From NCBI GenBank assembly GCA_937864255.1, contig CALMIT010000656.1:1-7641 (forward strand): a DNA stretch of 7,641 nt, in the 5' to 3' direction. The position numbers and the translations under genes were made by a program. How positions within the stretch are numbered: position 1 is the first letter of the stretch; each line of letters begins with the position of its first letter. This document shows, one piece after another, positions 1 through 5,690 of this stretch. The notes under the pieces are model-generated. The model did not search any database. It worked only from the letters and a program-made list of their open reading frames with translations, and had not been told where the DNA came from. This DNA is from an uncultured Saprospiraceae bacterium. GTDB lineage: Bacteria > Bacteroidota > Bacteroidia > Chitinophagales > Saprospiraceae.

Positions 1-152
1 CCGGTTGGATTATTCCAACTTAAAACCACTCCGGGCGGGTCGGTTTGAATGGTTTGTGACAATTCCACCACTTTGTCGCGCACGGTTTGCGCTTCGGCAG
101 AAAAATCAATCAACAAAAAAGAAAGCAGAAGGCATGTAAAAAAGTTTTTCAT
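1..152 (-). CDS. Exported protein of unknown function, N-terminal fragment
   Basis: Only the first 50 codons are inside the window; the frame runs off the left edge without a stop. The N-terminus (MKNFFTCLLLSFLLIDFSAEAQ) is a clear Sec signal peptide: two lysine/asparagine residues, a hydrophobic core over residues 4-17, and a likely cleavage after Ala20 (AEA-Q). The mature part begins TVRDKVVELSQTIQTDPPG and ends SWNNPTG, which is too little to assign a family; a periplasmic, outer-membrane or secreted role is inferred from the signal peptide only. The start at 150-152 is chosen because it sits directly before the signal peptide. The bases just before the ATG on the coding strand (CCTCCTT) resemble the 16S 3' tail itself and are not a ribosome binding site. 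The gene lies downstream of the glucosaminidase gene on the same strand, but the terminator between them suggests separate transcription. Confidence 0.75.
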   Translation of the reverse strand, partial: MKNFFTCLLLSFLLIDFSAEAQTVRDKVVELSQTIQTDPPGVVLSWNNPT

Positions 153-230
153 AAGGAGGTTTTAAAAATTTAAAAGACTGGAAATGGCTGCCGGAAAGCT
201 CGTCAGCATCAAGCCGAAAAATAATAGAAT

Positions 231-269
231 TTTTTATAATAAAACAGGCAGTCCTAAACGGACTGCCTG
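231..269 (-). terminator. Intrinsic terminator of the glucosaminidase gene
   Basis: A perfect 10-bp stem, CAGGCAGTCC at 245-254 and GGACTGCCTG at 260-269, closes a 5-base loop (TAAAC). Read on the minus strand the stem is followed at once by TTTTATTATAAAAAA, a T-rich then A-rich tail. It begins 32 bases after the stop codon of the minus-strand glucosaminidase gene. On the plus strand the stem is followed by TGAATGATAAAA, which lacks a U tract, so I assign it to the minus strand only. Confidence 0.85.
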
Positions 270-301
270 ATGAATGATAAAAAACCTCCTCCGTCTTTAT
301 T

Positions 302-1165
302 TTAGCGACGGTCGTACTCATAGAGTTTTAGGTCCTCGATTAGTTCCACCAGCTTTTCTGCGTACTTTTTATCGGTAGCATAGCCGGCTGATTTCAAGCC
401 GTAAGCCCAACCTTTGTAGTCCGTCGGTTCAAGTTCAAAGAGATGGCGATAGCGCGGATTTTGCAGCATCAGGCTGTGCGCCCTGTAACTTTCCCAAACC
501 GTACCGTAATTGCGAAAAAAATCTTTGTGCGTATCGTCTGAAAAATTCGAGCAGTGCCCTTTTTTACAGGATTTTGTAAAACATTTTATACCAAAGTGAT
601 TGTGGTTTTGAACCGCCAGCTTACTGTCGCCGGCGTTTGTTTCCACAAGCCCCTGCGCGAGTTTGATACTGGCGGGGATTCCATATTTTTTCATTTCCGC
701 CTGAGCTACCTCCGCATACTGCTCCACATAATTGAGCCGCTTTTCGCGAAGTTGCAATTCCTCCGCACTCAGTTTTTTTTCAGCAAAATCAGCCAGCGGA
801 AACAAGCCGAATTCTTCGGTCTTGTCAACCGATACCAACTCAATTCTGCCAGCAGTATTAGTGCTGAAATGTTGCGTTGCCGTCGGTTCCAGGGGCAGTA
901 ATTTTTTTACCAGTTTGGCCAGCCACTGCCAAAGATTTTTTTCTGTCGGCAGCATCTCGCTTTCCATGAGCACTTCGCGTGTATTTTGTCTCGCGGCATT
1001 CATTTCCAGCGAAAAACTGATGTCCTTATTTTTAAAAATAAAAATCAAAGCCAGTAGAGCGATGATTTGAAACTGATTGCGTCCAAACCAGCTTTTGATG
1101 TTACTGATTTTTGTTTGAAAATAGTTTTTGATTTCCCTTCCGATGTGATTGAATGTGTTGTTCAT
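302..1165 (-). CDS. Membrane-anchored peptidoglycan glucosaminidase
   Basis: The 287-residue product is a cell-wall hydrolase of the glucosaminidase family (GH73-like, PF01832), expected to cut the glycan strand of peptidoglycan next to N-acetylglucosamine. Residues 1-30 are basic and polar, residues about 31-45 (FQIIALLALIFIF) form one membrane anchor, residues 46-140 are a low-complexity linker, and the catalytic domain spans about 148-287. Within it, LAQGLVETNAGDSKLA carries the presumed catalytic Glu175; NHFGIK, WESYRAHS and the C-terminal AGYATDKKYAEKL are family signatures. A cysteine cluster (Cys195, Cys200, Cys205, next to His204) lies after NHFGIK. No LysM or SPOR domain is visible. 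An in-frame ATG 17 codons upstream (1214-1216) is possible, but the chosen start gives the more usual basic N-terminus before the anchor. The family is certain; whether it acts on the cell's own wall or on foreign wall is not shown. Confidence 0.9.
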   Translation of the reverse strand: MNNTFNHIGREIKNYFQTKISNIKSWFGRNQFQIIALLALIFIFKNKDISFSLEMNAARQNTREVLMESEMLPTEKNLWQWLAKLVKKLLPLEPTATQHFSTNTAGRIELVSVDKTEEFGLFPLADFAEKKLSAEELQLREKRLNYVEQYAEVAQAEMKKYGIPASIKLAQGLVETNAGDSKLAVQNHNHFGIKCFTKSCKKGHCSNFSDDTHKDFFRNYGTVWESYRAHSLMLQNPRYRHLFELEPTDYKGWAYGLKSAGYATDKKYAEKLVELIEDLKLYEYDRR

Positions 1166-1262
1166 AAGGCAACATGCTTTTGCCCCTGATTCGGGTAAAA
1201 TGAAAAGCGTGAGCAAAGTGAAGTGACGGGTGATTGTGTGAACCAGTATGTTTAAGGTGAGA

Positions 1263-1295
1263 CAAATTTAAAACAAATAGTTTTAATAAATCAAA
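1263..1295 (-). promoter_or_regulatory. Candidate Bacteroidota promoter for the glucosaminidase gene
   Basis: On the minus strand TAAATTTG (plus 1263-1270) matches the -7 consensus TAnnTTTG, and TTTG (plus 1292-1295) lies 21 bases upstream in the -33 position. This would give a leader of roughly 90 bases before the chosen start. The region is very AT-rich, so a chance match is possible. Confidence 0.45.
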
Positions 1296-1383
1296 ATAAA
1301 AACACTTTTTGTTTTAAAATTTTTCAAAAAGCGCTTATACCTCGGCAACCGGTGCATAAAAACTGAGCGGACAATCACACTTT

Positions 1384-1414
1384 TTTGGATTTGAATTGTT
1401 TTAGATTAGCTTTG
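1384..1414 (+). promoter_or_regulatory. Candidate Bacteroidota promoter for the DCC oxidoreductase gene
   Basis: TTTG at 1384-1387 and TAGCTTTG at 1407-1414 are separated by 19 bases, matching the Bacteroidota primary-sigma consensus TTTG-N19-TAnnTTTG in both boxes and in spacing. The -7 box ends 29 bases before the ATG at 1444, giving a short leader. This is the best promoter match in the window. Confidence 0.65.
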
Positions 1415-1443
1415 AATCGTTAACTGAAACAAAAAATAACAGC

Positions 1444-1851
1444 ATGACTCATCAACAGCCAATTTTACTTTTCGACGGCGTGTGCAATCTCTGCAACGCC
1501 TCGGTTCAGTGGGTAATCGAGCACGATCCGCAGGCTCAGTTTCGCTTTGCTTCGCTCCAATCTGATTTTGCAAAAGAGTTACTTGCCGGGTACGATTTGC
1601 CGCCCGCCGCACTGGATACGGTCATTTTGGTAGAAAATGGAAAGGCTTATACCCGCTCCGACGCCGCGCTCCGCGTGGCGAGGAAAGTGGGAGGACTCTG
1701 GTCGTTGCTCTCCGCCTTTTTAATCGTGCCGCGCCCGCTGCGCGATTTGGTTTACAATTTTATAGCCCGCAACCGCTATCGCTGGTTTGGCAAGCAGGAA
1801 AGCTGCTGGCTGCCGACGCCCGATTTGCGCAGCAGATTTTTGGGAAGCTGA
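1444..1851 (+). CDS. DCC-family thiol-disulfide oxidoreductase (DUF393)
   Basis: The 135-residue protein matches the DCC / DUF393 family (PF04134), small thioredoxin-like proteins predicted to handle thiol-disulfide exchange. The defining motif is at the N-terminus: LLFDGVCNLCN, with Asp11, Cys14 and Cys17 forming the D-x-x-C-x-x-C signature. RFASLQS, the RSDAALRVARKVGG segment (about residues 71-83) and the C-terminal NRYRWFGKQESCWLPTP block are also typical, and the length is normal for the family. There is no signal peptide, so it is probably cytoplasmic. The physiological partner of this family is poorly known, so the redox role rests on the CxxC motif and fold. It stands alone, divergent from the glucosaminidase gene, with its own well-matched promoter; no terminator hairpin is visible after it. 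Confidence 0.92.
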   Translation: MTHQQPILLFDGVCNLCNASVQWVIEHDPQAQFRFASLQSDFAKELLAGYDLPPAALDTVILVENGKAYTRSDAALRVARKVGGLWSLLSAFLIVPRPLRDLVYNFIARNRYRWFGKQESCWLPTPDLRSRFLGS

Positions 1852-1860
1852 TTGTGCAGA

Positions 1861-1896
1861 GTTTATGAAAGTGGATGAGGGTTTATGAAGGATGAG
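1861..1896. repeat. Two-copy direct repeat, about 20-base period
   Basis: GTTTATGAAAGTGGATGAG (1861-1879) is followed one base later by GTTTATGAAGGATGAG (1881-1896), the second copy lacking three bases. It starts 10 bases after the DCC-oxidoreductase stop codon. It is purine-rich on the plus strand and resembles the other low-complexity intergenic stretches in this window. Confidence 0.6.
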
Positions 1897-2027
1897 ACGG
1901 CAAACTTATTTTGTCTTTTATGAATTTTTCTCAAATCCCCCAAACTTCCCTTGTTTGTCGGCTTTAGTTTCAATATTTTCGCGCCTCATTTAAAAAAATC
2001 AAATGTGACGAAGCGTAAAATGAGCAA

Positions 2028-2058
2028 CTGATTTGAAAACCAAAAGCTTGCAAATCAG
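2028..2058. repeat. 8-bp inverted repeat upstream of asnS
   Basis: CTGATTTG (2028-2035) and CAAATCAG (2051-2058) are perfect inverted copies separated by 15 bases, ending 51 bases before the asnS start. No U tract follows, so it is not an intrinsic terminator. It could be a leader-RNA hairpin or an operator, or it may be chance. Confidence 0.4.
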
Positions 2059-2109
2059 TATAAATAAAAAACTCGTCACCCGACATTCATCATTCGTAAT
2101 TCCAAGTGT

Positions 2110-3558
2110 ATGTTCAATCGTGTAGAAATAGCCGATGTGCTTGCCGGCAAATACCTGAACCAGGAAATCACCGTGTGCGGCTGGGTGCGCGCTTTTCGCA
2201 ACAACCGTTTCGTGGCGCTTTTCGACGGCTCCGATTTTAAAACCCTCCAGGTGGTGGTGGATTTTGAAAATACGGACGAATCCGTTTTGAAAAAAATCAG
2301 TTTTCACGCCTGTATCAAAGCCAGCGGCAAGCTGGTAGAATCGCAGGGCGCGGGACAAAATTATGAACTGCTCGCCGACAGCGTGGAGATTTTGGGCGAA
2401 TCCAATCCCGAAATTTACCCGATGCAACCGAAGCAGCAAAGCATGGAATTTTTGCGCGAAAAAGCGCACTTCCGGATGCGCACGCAGACTTTTGCGGCTG
2501 TATTCAGAATCCGCCACGGCGTTGCTTTTGCCATCCACAAATTTTTCAACGACAAAGGTTATTTCTATCACCTTTCGCCCAGCGTCGCCGCCAGCGACGC
2601 AGAAGGCGCCGGCGAAATGTTTCGCGTGACGACCCTTGACGTGAACAAGCCGCCCCGCACCGAATCCGGCGAAATTGACTGGAGCGAGGACTTTTTCGGA
2701 CGCGCCACCAACCTGACCGTGTCGGGGCAGTTGGAAGCCGAAATCGGCGCCCTGTCGCTCGGCAAGGTTTATACTTTCGGACCTACTTTCCGCGCCGAAA
2801 ACAGCAACACGACCCGCCATCTCGCCGAGTTTTGGATGATCGAGCCGGAGGTCGCTTTCTTCGATATTTTTGACAACATGAACCTGGCTGAGGAATTTTG
2901 CAAATACCTGATCAACTACATTTTGCAAAATTTCCCCGACGATATTGCCTTCCTCGACAAACGTTTGCAGGATGAACAAAACAAATTGCCGCAGGATCAG
3001 CGCCGCGCGATGGGACTTTTGGACACGTTGAAATTTGTGGTGGAAAATGATTTTGAGCGCATCACTTACACCGAGGCGGTGAAAATTTTGCGCGATTCAA
3101 AACCTTTCAAAAAAGGAAAATTTGAGTTTGAACCGAGCTGGGGCAAGGATTTGCAGGCGGAGCACGAGCGCTATTTGGTAGAAAAGCACTTTCAAAAACC
3201 TGTCATCGTGCGCAATTATCCGAAAGCCATCAAAGCATTTTACATGCGCCAAAATGAGCGCGATCCGGATGTACCGGGCGAAACGGTGGCTGCGATGGAC
3301 GTACTTTTTCCCGGCATCGGCGAGGTAATCGGCGGCTCGCAGCGCGAGGAAAGACTCGAAAAACTGCGCGCGCGCATCCACGAAATGCACCTGCCCGAAG
3401 AAGACCTTTGGTGGTACCTCGACCTGCGCCGTTTCGGCGGAGCGCCCCACGCGGGCTTTGGTCTCGGCTTCGAGCGTATGGTGCAGTTTATCACGGGCAT
3501 GGGCAACATCCGCGACGTGATTCCTTTCCCGCGTGCGCCGGGAAGCGCGGAGTTTTAA
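2110..3558 (+). CDS. asnS: Asparaginyl-tRNA synthetase
   Basis: This 482-residue class IIb aminoacyl-tRNA synthetase charges tRNA-Asn with asparagine using ATP in the cytoplasm. Residues about 18-95 are the OB-fold anticodon-binding domain (ITVCGWVRAFRNN onward). The catalytic core follows: SDAEGAGEMFRVTTLD, DFFGRATNLTVSGQLEAE, motif 2 as FRAENSNTTRHLAEFW (Arg in FRAE contacts ATP) and motif 3 as GFGLGFERM, then the characteristic C-terminal NIRDVIPFPR. VSGQLEAE and FRAENSNT separate AsnRS from AspRS. A segment rich in charged residues (about DKRLQDEQNKLPQDQRRAMG) is absent from E. coli AsnRS and makes the protein slightly longer. The motif 1 area reads LSPSVAASD where most AsnRS have a TPIIT-type sequence; the motif proline is kept. 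The ATG at 2110 has no ribosome binding site, as is usual in this phylum. The propeller gene follows after 62 bases. Confidence 0.98.
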   Translation: MFNRVEIADVLAGKYLNQEITVCGWVRAFRNNRFVALFDGSDFKTLQVVVDFENTDESVLKKISFHACIKASGKLVESQGAGQNYELLADSVEILGESNPEIYPMQPKQQSMEFLREKAHFRMRTQTFAAVFRIRHGVAFAIHKFFNDKGYFYHLSPSVAASDAEGAGEMFRVTTLDVNKPPRTESGEIDWSEDFFGRATNLTVSGQLEAEIGALSLGKVYTFGPTFRAENSNTTRHLAEFWMIEPEVAFFDIFDNMNLAEEFCKYLINYILQNFPDDIAFLDKRLQDEQNKLPQDQRRAMGLLDTLKFVVENDFERITYTEAVKILRDSKPFKKGKFEFEPSWGKDLQAEHERYLVEKHFQKPVIVRNYPKAIKAFYMRQNERDPDVPGETVAAMDVLFPGIGEVIGGSQREERLEKLRARIHEMHLPEEDLWWYLDLRRFGGAPHAGFGLGFERMVQFITGMGNIRDVIPFPRAPGSAEF

Positions 3559-3620
3559 GGCGTTTCAAAATTTTTCCTTTTACCAAATCGTTCGAGAGAC
3601 TCGAAAAGATAAACCGCGTT

Positions 3621-4568
3621 ATGCTTGTAAAAAATCAGAATATTCTGCTTTCGGTTTTGTTGTTGCTGCCCAACTGGTTTGCGGGGACGGCTTGCAAATT
3701 TTCGGATAACGGCGACGACTGGCAATCGCTCACGTTGGTGGAAGGCTATCAATTTCCTTACGACCTGGAAGCGCCGGACACGACTCTTTTGCTGCCGGAT
3801 AAGCTAATGGAAATTTCTGCCTTGAGCACTACTTCCGATCCCGATCTGCTGGCGGCCGTGCAGGACGAACTGGGTGTTATTTTTAAAATAAACAAAAAAA
3901 CAGGGCAGATAGAAAAAGAAATAGCTTTCAGAGAACCAGGCGATTATGAAGGAGTGGAAATGGTGGGCGACGTTTTTTTTGTCATCAAAAGCAACGGCGA
4001 TTTGTATAAAATCACCGGCTTGGAAACCGACAACCGGCAGGTAAAAAAAATAGAAACCATCCTCAATAAAACCTCCGATACGGAAGGTTTGGGCTACGAC
4101 CCGGTCAGCAAAAAACTGCTCGTCGCCTGCAAAGGCATGATGCCCGCCGACCAGGAAAAATTTCAAAAATCAATATTCACTTTCGACCTCGAAACGGAGA
4201 CTTTGGACTCTGTGCCGCTTTTTTCCATTGACCTCGCCACGATACAAAACTACCTGAACAAAGGCGAAACCCTGAAATATTATGAAAAGCTGATGGAGGG
4301 TTTTCACCCCGAATCGGGCGGGTTTACGTTTGCGCCTTCCGGCATTGCCGTGCATCCGCTCACGGGCGAGTTTTACGTCCTTTCCTCTGTCGGCAAGATG
4401 TTGATGGTGCTGGATCGCAGCGGTCAAATCCTGCACATCGAAAAACTCAAAAAGAAACTATTCACCCAGCCCGAAGGCATCTGCTTCGAATCAGACGGCG
4501 CACTCTGGATCAGCAGCGAAGGCAAAGAAGGAAAACCGGGGAGTTTGGGCAGGTTTGGGATGCGGTGA
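3621..4568 (+). CDS. SdiA-regulated-like beta-propeller, putative lipoprotein
   Basis: The 315-residue product resembles the SdiA-regulated family (PF06977), a secreted or envelope-attached beta-propeller of unknown biochemical role. Residues 7-24 are a hydrophobic export signal ending in AGTAC, so Cys25 may be a lipidated N-terminus; Gly at -3 is not the classic residue, making the lipobox only fair. The mature part shows family blocks: YDLEAPDTTLLLPDKLMEISAL (47-68, shown by its ends YDLEAPD and LMEISAL), AAVQDE (78-83), PGDYEGVEMV (106-115), TEGLGYDP (154-161), PSGIAVHPLTGEFYVLS (239-255) and QPEGICFESDG (283-293). These spaced repeats with conserved Glu residues fit propeller blades. The frame is open further upstream inside asnS, but the ATG at 3621 is chosen because the signal peptide begins there. 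No independent promoter match is seen in the 62-base gap, so read-through from asnS is likely. In Bacteroidota these genes need not be linked to any SdiA regulator, and none is seen here. Confidence 0.85.
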   Translation: MLVKNQNILLSVLLLLPNWFAGTACKFSDNGDDWQSLTLVEGYQFPYDLEAPDTTLLLPDKLMEISALSTTSDPDLLAAVQDELGVIFKINKKTGQIEKEIAFREPGDYEGVEMVGDVFFVIKSNGDLYKITGLETDNRQVKKIETILNKTSDTEGLGYDPVSKKLLVACKGMMPADQEKFQKSIFTFDLETETLDSVPLFSIDLATIQNYLNKGETLKYYEKLMEGFHPESGGFTFAPSGIAVHPLTGEFYVLSSVGKMLMVLDRSGQILHIEKLKKKLFTQPEGICFESDGALWISSEGKEGKPGSLGRFGMR

Positions 4569-4639
4569 TGGGATTAGAACATAGACTTTCAGATACCGAA
4601 CCTATCTTTTATAATTCTCGAATCCGTTGCTCTTAAGTT

Positions 4640-5485
4640 TTATTTTTTAATTAACTCCACTATTTTATCAATAGGTTCTACTACTGAATATCCAGAGTTA
4701 GTAATTTCTTGGTTTATATTTCCATACCTAACATTTTTCCATATTTCGGTATATGGAATGAAGCTAACCACAATACCAATTAATTTGACTTTTTTATCAA
4801 AAGTAATTTCATAAACAGGTCCGCCGCTGTTTCCTCCAAATGAGGGGCAATCAATAATAATTGTTCTATTTTTAATATTTCTTCCTGCAAGAGTGCCTTT
4901 TCTCAGGAGTGGTCTTTCAAAATCATATTCATTTTCATTTCCTATTCCTAAAGATCTTGGGTATCCAAAAATATAAATATCATTACCAACCCGAGTTTCA
5001 TTGTATTGACCTATATCTTTGTAAGAGAGTGGGATTATTTTAGATTTCACTCCAACTCTCGTTACTCCATTACAATATTCAATATGTCGAAATCCTTCAA
5101 CATTAATTTTTCCTATTTTTATCACTACAATATCATCTTTTTCACTAAATTTAATATATCCCGAATCGTAAAGTTTTGAAAAATCACATTTAATTTCATT
5201 TGCGTCCGTTTTGTCTGAATTACCAGCGTAAAACTTAATTAATCCGTTTTCACTTATAAGATTTTCTTTTCCAATTTTTTTTCTTTTATCAGTTGGAATA
5301 GTAAATATTACATGCCGAGCTGTAATAATGTAAATATCACTTGAGTCTTCGAAAAAAAAACCAGACCCACTACCTCCATTTTGGTTTTCAATCAATATTG
5401 TTGCGCTTAATAAATCTTCACTTATTGAATATTGGGCAAATGAAAATAGCGGAAGAAAAAATAAAAAAATGATAGTAGTACGCAT
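4640..5485 (-). CDS. Secreted trypsin-like serine protease, AT-rich
   Basis: The 281-residue product has a signal peptide (MRTTIIFLFFLPLFSFA, likely cut before Gln18) followed by a trypsin-like peptidase domain (PF13365 type). The catalytic triad can be read directly: His58 in ITARHV, Asp118 in KDDIVVIKI, and Ser220 in FGGNSGGPVY, whose surrounding glycines build the oxyanion hole. The early SGSGFFF (39-45) is the usual strand preceding the His loop. There is no PDZ domain, so it is not a DegP/HtrA-type protein; it is a stand-alone exported protease of unknown substrate. Two 60-base blocks counted by hand inside the gene are 30 % and 25 % G+C, against 58 % in a block of asnS, and codons favour A/T endings, which suggests transfer from an AT-rich donor. 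It lies convergent to the propeller gene and 178 bases downstream of galE on the same strand. No good promoter is visible; TATTTTTG on the minus strand (plus 5581-5588) is a weak candidate. Confidence 0.92.
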   Translation of the reverse strand: MRTTIIFLFFLPLFSFAQYSISEDLLSATILIENQNGGSGSGFFFEDSSDIYIITARHVIFTIPTDKRKKIGKENLISENGLIKFYAGNSDKTDANEIKCDFSKLYDSGYIKFSEKDDIVVIKIGKINVEGFRHIEYCNGVTRVGVKSKIIPLSYKDIGQYNETRVGNDIYIFGYPRSLGIGNENEYDFERPLLRKGTLAGRNIKNRTIIIDCPSFGGNSGGPVYEITFDKKVKLIGIVVSFIPYTEIWKNVRYGNINQEITNSGYSVVEPIDKIVELIKK

Positions 5486-5663
5486 GATATGATTATTTTA
5501 TGATAGTTTTTGGGTATTATTTAAAAGATTACAGGCGGTATTAATCTATGATACTTTGCTTACCCACAAAATTTACGTATCAAAAATAAAAAACTCTCCC
5601 ACAGATTCCACTTTCCCCACCAGTTTTTTGTTATCTCACTCCACACTCCCCATTCGTCCCTCG
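5486..5663. other. galE-protease gap with pyrimidine-rich tract
   Basis: This 178-base gap has two parts. Bases 5486-5590 are AT-rich like the protease gene. Bases about 5597-5663 are strongly C/T on the plus strand and continue into the end of galE to about 5690. Read on the minus strand the tract is a string of GTGAGGAG / GTGACGAG-like units. No hairpin followed by a T tract was found for galE. Confidence 0.5.
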
Positions 5664-5690
5664 TCACTCCCTCTCTCCACTCCTCACCTT
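5630..5690. repeat. Degenerate GTGAGGAG-like repeat reaching into the galE 3' end
   Basis: On the minus strand the tract is built from imperfect 7-9 base units such as GTGAGGAG, GGAGTGAC and GTGGAGTGAG. It overlaps the last codons of galE, so the encoded C-terminus KVRSGERE comes partly from repeat sequence. The edges are approximate because the copies are degenerate. Confidence 0.5.

Larger units (their letters stand above)
1852..2109. other. Intergenic region before asnS
   Basis: This 258-base gap holds no credible gene. It contains a 20-base direct repeat (1861-1896), an 8-bp inverted repeat (CTGATTTG 2028-2035, CAAATCAG 2051-2058) and a 7-bp one (CTCATTT 1985-1991, AAATGAG 2018-2024). 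At 2068-2103 is a degenerate stretch that reads on the minus strand as repeated (T/G)ACGAATG-like units. The best promoter candidate for asnS is TATTTTCG at 1974-1981, one mismatch from TAnnTTTG, with TTTG 16 bases upstream (1954-1957); this is weak. No T-box-like or tRNA-like structure is apparent. Confidence 0.5.

Noticed and set aside
154..270. AGGAGGT on the plus strand as a ribosome binding site for a 28-codon frame at 184-270
   Set aside because: The ATG is 24 bases away, too far for pairing, and the frame is mostly the minus-strand terminator hairpin.
106..321. Minus-strand 71-codon frame spanning the terminator and the start of the exported-protein gene
   Set aside because: It crosses the glucosaminidase stop and the terminator hairpin, overlaps the better-supported signal-peptide frame, and has no family likeness.
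1999..2979. Long minus-strand open frame (326 codons) antisense to asnS
   Set aside because: It lies opposite a certain gene, has no recognisable domain, and its length is explained by the codon bias of the G+C-rich asnS frame.
3591..3605. Hairpin TTCGAG-AGA-CTCGAA after asnS as a terminator
   Set aside because: The stem is only 6 bp and is followed by AAGATAAACC with no T tract on either strand; it may be a chance palindrome.
4569..4639. Bidirectional terminator between the convergent propeller and protease genes
   Set aside because: No stem of useful length with a T tract could be found in these 71 bases.
5597..5690. CRISPR-like or mobile-element end in the pyrimidine-rich tract
   Set aside because: The units are short, degenerate and have no regular spacer, inverted termini or neighbouring cas or transposase gene.
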